Below are positions 18,280 to 25,906 of a stretch of DNA of 49,593 bases, in pieces. Position numbers and translations under genes: made by a program. The stretch's first letter is position 1. Each line of letters starts with the position of its first letter. This stretch comes from an uncultured Oscillospiraceae bacterium (GTDB taxonomy: Bacteria > Bacillota > Clostridia > Oscillospirales > Ruminococcaceae). The notes beneath the pieces were generated by a model. It made no database searches and was not told the DNA's origin. It saw only the letters and a program-made list of their open reading frames with translations. The stretch covers positions 1 through 49,593 of the forward strand of contig CABUAH010000005.1 of assembly GCA_902489475.1 (NCBI GenBank). Direction: 5' to 3'.

Positions 18280-19136
18280 TGGGACAGATAATAGACGGAA
18301 AGCTCATATCAAAGTCGGTAAAGGATAAAATTGCTGTTGAGGTTAAAGAACTCAAGAAGAGCGGAGTTACACCGGGTCTTGCAGTAATAATAGTAGGAGA
18401 GAATCCGGCTTCACAGATATATGTAAGAAATAAACAGCGTGCCTGTGAAGAGGTGGGATTTGAGTCATTTAAATATGAGCTTGCAGAAAGTACAACACAG
18501 GACGAGCTTCTAAAACTTATAAAGAAGCTTAATGAGGATAAGAGAGTAAACGGAATCTTGTGTCAGCTTCCGCTTCCTCCTCACATTGATGAAAGCACAG
18601 TCATAAACAACATTGCTCCTGAGAAGGACGTCGATGCTTTTCACCCGGAGAATGTCGGAAAGATAATGATTGGCGATTATTCTTTTTTGCCTTGTACTCC
18701 TGCCGGAGTTATGGAGCTTATCGCATCTACCGGCATAGACATTACAGGCAAGGAATGCGTTGTTGTCGGAAGAAGCAATATTGTAGGCAAACCAATGGCA
18801 ATGCTGCTGCTTCACAAGAGCGGAACAGTAACTATTTGTCACTCAAAAACTAAGGATTTACAAGCTGAGTGCCAACGAGCAGACATTTTGGTAGCAGCTG
18901 TAGGAGTAGCAAAGCTTATTAAAGGCGATATGGTGAAAGACGGAGCAGTTTTGATTGACGTCGGAATGAACAGAGATGAAAACGGAAAGCTATGCGGAGA
19001 TATTGACTTTGAATCATGCAAGGATAAGGCTTCTTACATAACTCCTGTTCCGGGAGGAGTAGGACCTATGACAATTGCAATGCTTATGAAAAATACTCTG
19101 ACTGCAGCTAAGGAGCAAAACGGAATAGAAAAGTAA
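18279..19136 (+). CDS. folD: Bifunctional methylenetetrahydrofolate dehydrogenase/cyclohydrolase
   Basis: FolD interconverts 5,10-methylene- and 10-formyl-tetrahydrofolate through methenyl-THF, supplying one-carbon units for purines and formylmethionine. The 285-residue protein shows the YVRNKQRAC helix with the catalytic lysine, GILCQLPLPPHI, EKDVDAFHPENVGK, the Rossmann loop VVGRSNIVGKPMAMLL, and PGGVGPMTIAML near the C-terminus. Length is normal. It overlaps lgt by one base and ends the operon, since a new promoter begins about 25 nt after its stop. Confidence 0.96.
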   Translation: MGQIIDGKLISKSVKDKIAVEVKELKKSGVTPGLAVIIVGENPASQIYVRNKQRACEEVGFESFKYELAESTTQDELLKLIKKLNEDKRVNGILCQLPLPPHIDESTVINNIAPEKDVDAFHPENVGKIMIGDYSFLPCTPAGVMELIASTGIDITGKECVVVGRSNIVGKPMAMLLLHKSGTVTICHSKTKDLQAECQRADILVAAVGVAKLIKGDMVKDGAVLIDVGMNRDENGKLCGDIDFESCKDKASYITPVPGGVGPMTIAMLMKNTLTAAKEQNGIEK

Positions 19137-19146
19137 AATGTTAACA

Positions 19147-19189
19147 ATTTGTAAATTCTATTTACAAATCGAAGTTTTTGTGATAGAAT
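19147..19189 (+). promoter_or_regulatory. rpsO-pnp promoter overlapped by a perfect palindrome
   Basis: TTTACA (19161-19166) and TAGAAT (19184-19189) are 17 nt apart, and TG at 19181-19182 makes an extended -10. The -35 lies in the right arm of a perfect inverted repeat: ATTTGTAAA at 19147-19155, 5-nt spacer, TTTACAAAT at 19161-19169. A protein bound there would block RNA polymerase. The arms are too AT-rich for an efficient terminator of folD. The regulator is unknown. Confidence 0.7.
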
Positions 19190-19195
19190 TGACAA

Positions 19196-19307
19196 GGTTT
19201 TGAAAACCGATAATACCTGATCACGGTTTTGGGAGATTGCCGAATTTCGGAAGTGCCGTTATCCTGTTACTGTGAGAAAGGAAATAAAAAGAAAGAGGTA
19301 CTGAAAA
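19196..19307 (+). promoter_or_regulatory. Structured 5' leader of rpsO (possible S15 autoregulatory element)
   Basis: About 110 nt of leader contains helix AAAACCG/CGGTTTT (19203-19209 with 19224-19230), a small hairpin CCGA/TCGG (19240-19243 with 19247-19250), and a possible long-range pairing GATAA/TTATC (19209-19213 with 19259-19263) that competes with the first helix. Alternative pairings of this sort occur in S15 leaders of other bacteria, where S15 represses its own translation. The SD AGAGG is at 19294-19298. The regulatory role is inferred. Confidence 0.4.
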
Positions 19308-19574
19308 ATGCTTAGAAAAGAAGAAAAAACAGCTGTAATCGAAGCTAACAGAAAGCACGATACAGACACAGGTTCTCCTGAGGTTCAGATTGCTATTTTA
19401 ACTAAGAGAATCAACGATCTCACAGAACACTTAAAGGTTCATAAGAATGACCATCATTCTAGAAGAGGACTTTTAAAAATGGTTGGTAAGAGAAGAAATC
19501 TTCTCAACTACCTAATCAAGACGGATATTGAAAGATACAGAGCTATTATTGAAAAGCTCGGAATCCGTAAGTAA
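19308..19574 (+). CDS. rpsO: 30S ribosomal protein S15
   Basis: S15 is a primary-binding protein of the central domain of 16S rRNA and contacts h20-h22. The 88-residue sequence shows the typical DTGSPEVQIAILTKRINDLTEHLK, the conserved HKNDHHSRRGLLKMVGKRRNLLNYL, and a short C-terminal helix. Length is exactly typical. It has its own strong promoter and leader, and precedes pnp as in many bacteria. Confidence 0.98.
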   Translation: MLRKEEKTAVIEANRKHDTDTGSPEVQIAILTKRINDLTEHLKVHKNDHHSRRGLLKMVGKRRNLLNYLIKTDIERYRAIIEKLGIRK

Positions 19575-19586
19575 TTTTGTACTGAT

Positions 19587-19624
19587 AAGGCAGCAGCAAC
19601 TAATACTTGCTGTCTGCCTTTTGG
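19587..19624 (+). terminator. Attenuator-like hairpin between rpsO and pnp
   Basis: AAGGCAG-C-AGCA (19587-19598) can pair with TGCT-GT-CTGCCTT (19609-19620), followed by only a short TTTT-type run (19619-19622). It is probably a partial terminator that lets some transcription continue into pnp, since I see no convincing promoter between the two genes. Confidence 0.55.
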
Positions 19625-19647
19625 TATATATTAAACTTAAGTTATAA

Positions 19648-19723
19648 AGCAGGTGTGATTAGCATTAAACAGAGAACTTGAGATAAGCTTTTAAGTTTTG
19701 TGTTTATTGCTAAAGCTCCTGCT
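19648..19723 (+). promoter_or_regulatory. Long leader stem-loop immediately upstream of pnp
   Basis: The arms pair over most of 76 nt: AGCAGG/CCTGCT (19648-19653 with 19718-19723), an internal loop, TTAGCA/TGCTAA (19659-19664 with 19708-19713), one mismatch, TAAACA/TGTTTA (19666-19671 with 19701-19706), then a further imperfect stretch to AACTT/AAGTT (19675-19679 with 19693-19697) and a 13-nt loop. The structure ends 25 nt before the pnp ATG. A similar long stem in E. coli pnp mRNA is cut by RNase III and allows PNPase to autoregulate; the same role here is inferred from position and form. Confidence 0.6.
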
Positions 19724-19747
19724 AAAAAAGAAAAGGAGTAAAGAAGT

Positions 19748-21868
19748 ATGTTTGAAAAGTACAGAGTATTTGAAACTACTTATGCCGGAAGACCGCTTGT
19801 TGTTGAAACGGGAAAGACTTGTGAGCTTTCAAACGGTTCATGCTGGGTGCGTTACGGCGAAACAGTAGTAATGGCAAACGTTACGGCGTCTGCAAAGCCG
19901 AGAGAGGGCGTTGATTTTTTCCCTCTTTCAGTAGATTATGAGGAAAGACTTTATTCGGTAGGTAAAATACCGGGATCGTTCATGAAGAGGGAGGGAAAGC
20001 CAACAGAAAAGGCAATTTTGACTTCTCGTGTTGTTGACCGTCCTATCAGGCCGCTTTTTCCAAAGGATATGAGAAACGATGTATCCGTTGTTATGACGGT
20101 GCTTGCAGTTGATCCTGATAACTCGCCTGAGATTGCTGGAATGATTGCTACATCTATAGCAATTTCTATTTCAGATATACCTTGGAATGGTCCTATTGCA
20201 GGAATTTCTGTAGGACTTGTTGACGATGAGATAGTTTTAAACCCAACTCTTGAACAAAGAGCAAAGAACCACTTGAATTTGACTGTTGCAGGAACTGCTG
20301 AAAAGATCGTAATGATTGAAGCAGGCGCAGACGAAGTTCCTGATGATCTTATGCTTGAAGCAATTTTAAAGGGACATGAAGAAATCAAGAAGATGGTTGC
20401 ATTTATCGAGGATATCAAGTCACAGATCGGAAAGCCAAAGTTTGAGTTTGAATCTCAAGAGGTTGACCATGATTTGTTTGATGCAATTGAAGAATTCTGC
20501 GGTGAGGATGTAAAAGCTGCGCTTGACACAAACGATAAGAATGTAAGAGAAGCAAGACTTAATCCGATTAAGGACTCTGTTCACGAGAAGTTTGACGCAG
20601 AAAATGAAGACAGAATCGCAATGATTGACGAGTGCATTTACAAGCTTCAAAAGAAGATTGTAAGAAATTGGCTTTGTGAAGGTAAGCGTGTTGACGGAAG
20701 AAAGATTGATGAAATAAGACCGCTTGCTGCGGAGGTTGGACTTTTGCCTCGTGTTCACGGTTCGGGTATGTTCACTCGTGGTCAGACTCAAGTTCTTACA
20801 ATTTGTACACTTGGTCCTGTAAGCGATTCGCAGCGCCTTGACGGACTTGATGAAGAGGATACAAAGAGATATATTCACCATTATAATTTTCCATCATATT
20901 CTGTCGGTGAAACAAAACCGTCCAGAGGACCTGGAAGAAGAGAAATCGGACATGGTGCTCTTGCTGAACGTGCGCTTGTACCGGTAATACCTGATGTTGA
21001 GGATTTCCCATATGCAATAAGAATGGTATCTGAAGTTCTTTCGTCAAACGGTTCTACATCACAGGGTTCTATCTGTGGATCAACTCTTGCTCTTATGGAC
21101 GCAGGTGTTCCGATCAAAGCTCCTGTTGCAGGAATTTCCTGCGGTCTTATCACAAAGGACGACGGAAGCTTTATGACAATGGTAGACATTCAGGGACTTG
21201 AAGACTTCTTCGGCGATATGGACTTTAAGGTCGGCGGTACAAAGAAAGGTATCACAGCTATTCAGGTTGATATCAAGGTTGACGGTCTTACTCCTGAAAT
21301 CATCAAGGAAGCATTTGAGAAAACACATAAAGCAAGAAATTATATCCTTGATGAGATCATGCTCAAGGCAATTCCTGAGCCAAGACCTACAGTTAACAAG
21401 TGGGCTCCTAAGATGCTTTCAACAAAGGTTCCTGTTGACAAGATAAGAGATGTAATCGGTTCAGGCGGAAAGGTTATTCAGAAGCTCTGTGCTGATTTTG
21501 ATGTTAAGATTGATATTGAAGAAACTGGAGATGTATTCGTTTCAGGTCTTGATATGGAAAAGGCTCAGGCAGCAGTTAGTGTTATTAATACTATCGCAAA
21601 CGATCCTGAAATCGGAGCTATCTATAAAGGAAAAGTTGTAAGACTTATGAACTTTGGTGCTTTCGTTGAAATCGCACCTGGCAAGGACGGACTCGTTCAT
21701 ATTTCAAAGCTTGATAAGCAGAGAGTTGAAAAGGTAGAGGATGTTGTTTCAATCGGAGATGAAATTGTTGTTAAGGTAATGGAAATCGATGATCAGGGAA
21801 GAATCAATCTTTCGAGAAAAGACGCTCTTGCAGATATTGAAGCAAAAAAGAATGCAGATAATCAGTAA
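19748..21868 (+). CDS. pnp: Polyribonucleotide nucleotidyltransferase (PNPase)
   Basis: PNPase degrades RNA 3' to 5' by phosphorolysis. The 706-residue protein has two RNase PH-like domains (about 1-215 and 305-530, with KREGKPTEKAILTSRVVDRPIRPLF and GETKPSRGPGRREIGHG), an intervening helical domain, a KH domain starting VPVDKIRDVIGSGGKVIQ, and an S1 domain starting GAIYKGKVVRLMNFGAFVEI. Length is normal. AAAGGAG at 19732-19738 precedes the ATG. It follows rpsO and ends at a strong terminator. Expression is probably controlled by the leader hairpin directly upstream. Confidence 0.98.
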   Translation: MFEKYRVFETTYAGRPLVVETGKTCELSNGSCWVRYGETVVMANVTASAKPREGVDFFPLSVDYEERLYSVGKIPGSFMKREGKPTEKAILTSRVVDRPIRPLFPKDMRNDVSVVMTVLAVDPDNSPEIAGMIATSIAISISDIPWNGPIAGISVGLVDDEIVLNPTLEQRAKNHLNLTVAGTAEKIVMIEAGADEVPDDLMLEAILKGHEEIKKMVAFIEDIKSQIGKPKFEFESQEVDHDLFDAIEEFCGEDVKAALDTNDKNVREARLNPIKDSVHEKFDAENEDRIAMIDECIYKLQKKIVRNWLCEGKRVDGRKIDEIRPLAAEVGLLPRVHGSGMFTRGQTQVLTICTLGPVSDSQRLDGLDEEDTKRYIHHYNFPSYSVGETKPSRGPGRREIGHGALAERALVPVIPDVEDFPYAIRMVSEVLSSNGSTSQGSICGSTLALMDAGVPIKAPVAGISCGLITKDDGSFMTMVDIQGLEDFFGDMDFKVGGTKKGITAIQVDIKVDGLTPEIIKEAFEKTHKARNYILDEIMLKAIPEPRPTVNKWAPKMLSTKVPVDKIRDVIGSGGKVIQKLCADFDVKIDIEETGDVFVSGLDMEKAQAAVSVINTIANDPEIGAIYKGKVVRLMNFGAFVEIAPGKDGLVHISKLDKQRVEKVEDVVSIGDEIVVKVMEIDDQGRINLSRKDALADIEAKKNADNQ

Positions 21869-21888
21869 ATGATTTAATGCGTAGTATG

Positions 21889-21923
21889 AAAACACCTTGT
21901 AATTAATGCAAGGTGTTTTTTAT
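21889..21923 (+). terminator. Rho-independent terminator of pnp
   Basis: Perfect 11-bp stem AAAACACCTTG/CAAGGTGTTTT (21889-21899 with 21909-21919), 9-nt loop, and a T run reaching 21921. Confidence 0.9.
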
Positions 21924-22007
21924 ATTTAAAAGTGTAAAAGATAACGGTAAATAATTCTGTTTGAATCTACAACGCAAATCATTCGTTTTTACGGTTTCCT
22001 CTTGCAA

Positions 22008-22035
22008 AGGACATGAAAAAAGTGTAAAATATAAT
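22008..22035 (+). promoter_or_regulatory. Possible promoter of the small membrane protein-recD2-comFC group
   Basis: A perfect TATAAT at 22030-22035 with a weak -35 (AGGACA, 22008-22013) 16 nt upstream. It lies after the pnp terminator and about 70 nt before the next gene, so a promoter is expected here. The remainder of the 230-nt gap shows nothing else I can name. Confidence 0.4.
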
Positions 22036-22107
22036 TTAGCCAATCTCGTAATTGAGTTGTGTCAAATTTTAAGTGCAGACATAAAATGATATTACGGGGT
22101 GGTTAAA

Positions 22108-22440
22108 ATGAAAGCGATTTTAATGAGTATAGTGCTTGTTTTATTTGTGTTCATGCTTATATATATTGTGGGCTGTCTTTTGCGGAGTGTAAAAAAGGGT
22201 GAAAAAAGCGTTGGATATTTAGTTATACCAATAAAAAACGGATCGAATCATATTGGATATAGTGTTAAAAAAGCTTTTTGGGATGAGGCTTTTAAAGAGG
22301 AAAAAGCAAGGAATATAGTTTTGCTTAAAACCGAGCCTCTTGATAATGAAACTCAGGATGTTTGTGAAAGATTGGCGGATAGCTATAAGCTTGTGAAAAT
22401 ATGCGAGATTTCAGATTTTATAAATATGATTAAGGAGTAA
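22108..22440 (+). CDS. Single-pass membrane protein of unknown function
   Basis: A 110-residue protein with one N-terminal membrane segment (residues 3-26, ILMSIVLVLFVFMLIYIVGCLL) and a small cytoplasmic domain that contains alternating strand/helix segments (GYLVIPIKNGSN, IVLLKTEPLDNET, VKICEISDFINMI). ATG 22108 is preferred to GTG 22099 because GGGGTGG (22096-22102) would be its SD. Its stop is 1 nt before the recD2 start, and its last codons include the recD2 SD (AAGGAG). I do not recognise the family; an envelope role is possible but unproven. Confidence 0.65.
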   Translation: MKAILMSIVLVLFVFMLIYIVGCLLRSVKKGEKSVGYLVIPIKNGSNHIGYSVKKAFWDEAFKEEKARNIVLLKTEPLDNETQDVCERLADSYKLVKICEISDFINMIKE

Positions 22441-22441
22441 T

Positions 22442-24670
22442 ATGGAAGAACAATTGCAGGAGCTGAGCGGAAGCGTTGACAGCGTAGTTTACCTTAACGA
22501 AAATAACGGATATTGTGTGCTCATACTTGATAACGGGTATGAGCCTATAACTGTTGTCGGTGAGCTTGGAAATGTTGACGAGGGCGAAGAGCTTCGATTG
22601 ATGGGAAAGTATATTGAACACCCGAAATTCGGTCCACAGTTTAAAGCCGTACTGTGCGAAAGAAAGCTGCCGTCTGATATATCATCTATAAGAAAATATT
22701 TGGCAAGCGGAGTAATTAAAGGTATAGGACCTGTGCTTGCCAAGAAAATAGTTGATAAATTCGGTGAGGAAACATTTTACATAATTGAAAATACACCTCA
22801 AAAGCTTGTCGAGGTAGATGGAATAACTAATAAAAAAAGTGAACAGATTGCCGATGAATTTCTAAAAGTAAGCGGAGTAAAGTCTTTAATGCTTATGCTT
22901 TCAAAATATAACGTGAGTGCATCCTTCGGCGCAAAGGCATGGAGAAGATGGGGGATCGATTCCGAAACGGTGATAAATAAAAATCCGTATTCTCTTTGCG
23001 GCGATGGAATTGAGCTTCCGTTTTTGAAAGCAGATTCAATTGCTGCTCAGATAGGATTACCGTATGATAACCCTAACCGAATTAAAGCGGGGATAAGAAA
23101 TGTATTAAAGGAAAATGCATCTGCCGGACACACCTGTTTGCCAGTGGACAAGCTTTGCCAAATCTCAATGAATTATCTTAGAATCCCTGAAGAATTGTTT
23201 AATGAAGCGCTTACGGAAGAGCTTGATGAGCAAAATCTTTGTTCTTTTTTCAAAAAACAACGTGAGTTTATAGCTTTAAAGGATTTGTTTACTGCAGAGG
23301 ATTATATTTCACGAAGAATTTGTCTGATGGGTGAGCTTACATATGACAATAAGATAAATTTTGATGATGTGATCGACCTTGTAGAGGAAGAGTTTGAAAT
23401 TAAATATGAATCGCTTCAAAGAAAAGCGATAAATACAGCCCTTTCACGGGGCTTCTTAGTGCTTACAGGAGGTCCGGGAACAGGTAAAACCACGACTCTT
23501 AATGCAATTATTTCACTTTATGCACAACAGGGTTTAAATGTTATGATTACTGCTCCTACGGGACGTGCCGCAAAAAGAATTTCTGATTTAACCGGATATG
23601 AGGCAAAAACAATACACCGCCTTTTGGAGGTAAGTTATACTGTTGACGATGTGCCGAGATTTAATAAAAACGAAACTAATCCGCTTGACTGTGATGTGTT
23701 GGTAATTGATGAAATGTCAATGGTAGACGTTTTGATTTTTGAGTCACTTTTAAGGGCGCTTAAGATCAGCTGTAAGCTTATAATGGTAGGCGACAGCGAT
23801 CAGCTTCCGTCTGTCGGAGCGGGCAATGTACTCAAGGATATAATAGACAGTGGTGTTGTTCCTACGATAGAGTTAAAAGAAATTTTCAGACAAGCTCAAA
23901 AAAGCGCAATTGTTGTCAACGCACACAGAATTGTTAAGGGTGAGCAAATAAACTTTAAAGTGAAAAACAGCGATCTGTTCTTTTTCCAAAGACTTGAGTT
24001 TGACGAACTTCAGGAGCTTATAGTGGATCTTGTTGCAAACAGACTTCCAAATGCTTACGGATATACTGCTAAGGATAATATTCAGGTCCTTTCACCGACA
24101 AGAAAAGGTCCGTCAGGAACGGTAGAACTTAATAATCAGCTTCAGTTAAGACTTAATCCTCCTGACAGAAAAAAGGCTGAGATCAAAACCTTCGGCACGG
24201 TTTTTAGAGTCGGCGATAAGGTTATGCAGATAAAAAACAATTATGATATTACATGGAGCAAGGAAAAAGAACAGGGTGCAGGAATTTTTAACGGAGATAT
24301 AGGAACTATAATCGAGATAAAAAAAGCAATCGGAATGCTGAAAATCGACTTTGACGGAAGAATATGCAATTATCCGTCTACTGCGCTGGAACAGCTTGAG
24401 CTGGCATATGCCGCTACTGTTCATAAAAGCCAGGGAAGTGAATTTGACGTGGTGATACTTGCTGTTTTAGGAGGATATGACAAGCTTTACTATAGAAACC
24501 TTTTGTATACGGCAGTGACAAGAGCAAAAAAAATGCTTATCATAGTTGGCTCGACACAGAGAGTAAAATATATGATCGACAATAACAGAAGAACTCTTAG
24601 GTATACTCTTTTGAAAAATATGCTGTTAATTGACCGTTCAAAGGAGTTGGATGTTGATGACGAGATATAA
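22442..24670 (+). CDS. recD2: ATP-dependent RecD-like DNA helicase (RecD2)
   Basis: RecD2 is a 5' to 3' superfamily 1B helicase acting outside RecBCD, known in Bacillus and Deinococcus for replication-fork and repair functions. The 742-residue product has the family's N-terminal OB-like region and helix-hairpin-helix segments (ASGVIKGIGPVLAKKIVDKFG), Walker A TGGPGTGKTTT around 342-352, the Walker B VLVIDEMSMVD, the Q-rich motif GDSDQLPSVGAGNVL, and C-terminal YAATVHKSQGSEFD and LLYTAVTRAKK. The 3' end overlaps comFC by 14 nt. AAGGAG at 22432-22437 serves the start. Confidence 0.95.
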   Translation: MEEQLQELSGSVDSVVYLNENNGYCVLILDNGYEPITVVGELGNVDEGEELRLMGKYIEHPKFGPQFKAVLCERKLPSDISSIRKYLASGVIKGIGPVLAKKIVDKFGEETFYIIENTPQKLVEVDGITNKKSEQIADEFLKVSGVKSLMLMLSKYNVSASFGAKAWRRWGIDSETVINKNPYSLCGDGIELPFLKADSIAAQIGLPYDNPNRIKAGIRNVLKENASAGHTCLPVDKLCQISMNYLRIPEELFNEALTEELDEQNLCSFFKKQREFIALKDLFTAEDYISRRICLMGELTYDNKINFDDVIDLVEEEFEIKYESLQRKAINTALSRGFLVLTGGPGTGKTTTLNAIISLYAQQGLNVMITAPTGRAAKRISDLTGYEAKTIHRLLEVSYTVDDVPRFNKNETNPLDCDVLVIDEMSMVDVLIFESLLRALKISCKLIMVGDSDQLPSVGAGNVLKDIIDSGVVPTIELKEIFRQAQKSAIVVNAHRIVKGEQINFKVKNSDLFFFQRLEFDELQELIVDLVANRLPNAYGYTAKDNIQVLSPTRKGPSGTVELNNQLQLRLNPPDRKKAEIKTFGTVFRVGDKVMQIKNNYDITWSKEKEQGAGIFNGDIGTIIEIKKAIGMLKIDFDGRICNYPSTALEQLELAYAATVHKSQGSEFDVVILAVLGGYDKLYYRNLLYTAVTRAKKMLIIVGSTQRVKYMIDNNRRTLRYTLLKNMLLIDRSKELDVDDEI

Positions 24671-25343
24671 TAGTTTTAAAAGATTTGTGCTTGATATATT
24701 TTATCCGAATCGCTGCGGGCTATGTAAAAGGGTAATTAAATATAACGAGCTTATTTGCGGCGAGTGCTTAAATGATATAAAATCCACGGAGGATTATTGT
24801 AACAACTGCGGATTTTTGCGTTGCCAATGTGATAAAAGTATATACTATGATCGAGCATTAAGTCTTGGTGTATATGACGGAAAGCTAAGAGATGCTGTTT
24901 TAAGCTTAAAGAAAGAAATAAATAATGAGCTTATCGAATATTTTGCTGTTCATATGAGTGAAAGACTAAAGAAATTTAATTGTGACGGAATAGTATTTGT
25001 TCCTATGACGAGGCAAAGAAAAAGAAAAAGCGGTTTTAACCAGTCTTACAAGCTGGCATTAGGTTTATCAAAGGAGCTTAATTTGCCGGTATACAAAAAT
25101 ACTCTTACTAAGGAGAAGAACTACCTTCATCATGAACTTTCGGCACTGGAAAGAGCAAATGCGGTAAAAGGTGCATTTATAAAGAAAGATTCAATCGGTA
25201 TAAGAGGAAAGCGAATAATTTTAGTGGACGATGTAATGACAACAGGAGCAACAGTAAATGAATGTTCACGGCTTATAAAGGAAATGGGAGCGTCTTTTGT
25301 AGTTGTAGTTTGTGCAGCAAAAACAGATGACACTTTTGATTGA
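24657..25343 (+). CDS. comFC: ComF family phosphoribosyltransferase-like protein
   Basis: ComFC/GntX-type proteins combine an N-terminal zinc finger with a PRPP-binding domain and assist DNA uptake in competent bacteria. The 228-residue product has paired cysteines CGLCKR...CGECL and CNNCG...CQC in the first 60 residues, VPMTRQRKRKSGFNQSYKLA, and the PRPP loop IILVDDVMTTGATVNECSRL near 190. The start is uncertain: ATG 24651 and ATG 24657 are both in frame; AAGGAG at 24641-24646 gives better spacing to 24657. It overlaps recD2. No comFA helicase gene is nearby. Confidence 0.85.
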   Translation: MTRYNSFKRFVLDIFYPNRCGLCKRVIKYNELICGECLNDIKSTEDYCNNCGFLRCQCDKSIYYDRALSLGVYDGKLRDAVLSLKKEINNELIEYFAVHMSERLKKFNCDGIVFVPMTRQRKRKSGFNQSYKLALGLSKELNLPVYKNTLTKEKNYLHHELSALERANAVKGAFIKKDSIGIRGKRIILVDDVMTTGATVNECSRLIKEMGASFVVVVCAAKTDDTFD

Positions 25344-25420
25344 TTTTTTCAGATAAGCAGTTTAAATAAAAAAGTCTATGACTGAGTTAAAAGTTTGTGA
25401 AAAAATCTACTTTTAATCTC

Positions 25421-25449
25421 TTGTCAAAAAATAAAAAATATGGTATAAT
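25421..25449 (+). promoter_or_regulatory. Strong promoter of the sodium-pump decarboxylase genes
   Basis: TTGTCA (25421-25426), 17 nt, TATAAT (25444-25449), with TG at 25441-25442 (extended -10). The A+T-rich upstream DNA and near-consensus boxes predict high expression. The downstream gene starts 39 nt after the -10. Confidence 0.8.
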
Positions 25450-25488
25450 AGATACGAATTTTTTGGTAATGTTAGGAGAGATGATTCG

Positions 25489-25884
25489 ATGATGATATTG
25501 GCTTCGGAAATGACGTCCAGTTATGTTGCAGCTGTAGTTGTAACAGGACTTGTCGTTGTATTTTCGTGTTTGGTTATTCTTGTTTTGTTTCTTTATATTA
25601 TGGGCGCAGTTTTCAACAGAATAAAAAAGTCCAAGTCGCAAGGCAGTCTTGGTTCTGATGTTAAGAATGTATCTGCTGCAAAAATTGAGCTTACTAAGAT
25701 GAGTGCCGCTGCGATTGAGCCGGCAGGAATAAATGAGGAAATAGTGGCTGCTATTTCTGCTGCAATTGCAATGATAGGAGAAAGCAGCGGAAAGAAGCTT
25801 TTGATCAAGAGCATTTCAAAATCCGGTATAAGAAGAAACTCTTGGGCTCAGGCAGGAAAAATTGACAACACAAGACCGTTTTAG
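25489..25884 (+). CDS. OadG-like gamma subunit of a sodium-pumping decarboxylase
   Basis: A 131-residue protein with one membrane helix (about 10-40, AAVVVTGLVVVFSCLVILVL) followed by a soluble segment (IEPAGINEEIVAAISAAIAMI), matching the OadG/sodium pump decarboxylase gamma family, which holds the beta and alpha subunits together and can bind zinc. The C-terminal SGIRRNSWAQAGKIDNTRPF resembles that end of such subunits. AGGAG at 25474-25478 serves ATG 25489. It directly precedes the beta-subunit gene, which supports the call. Confidence 0.8.
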   Translation: MMILASEMTSSYVAAVVVTGLVVVFSCLVILVLFLYIMGAVFNRIKKSKSQGSLGSDVKNVSAAKIELTKMSAAAIEPAGINEEIVAAISAAIAMIGESSGKKLLIKSISKSGIRRNSWAQAGKIDNTRPF

Positions 25885-25906
25885 TATATGAAAGGAACCC
25901 AAAAAG

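Noticed and set aside
19621..19648. Possible promoter TTGGTA-16-TATAAA before pnp
   Set aside because: The -35 is poor and the start site would fall inside the long hairpin; read-through from rpsO is simpler.
19951..20418. 155-codon antisense frame inside pnp
   Set aside because: Shadow frame of a strongly conserved gene; no promoter or SD on the minus strand.
24146..24424. Antisense frame in recD2
   Set aside because: No SD or promoter; it overlaps helicase motifs on the sense strand.
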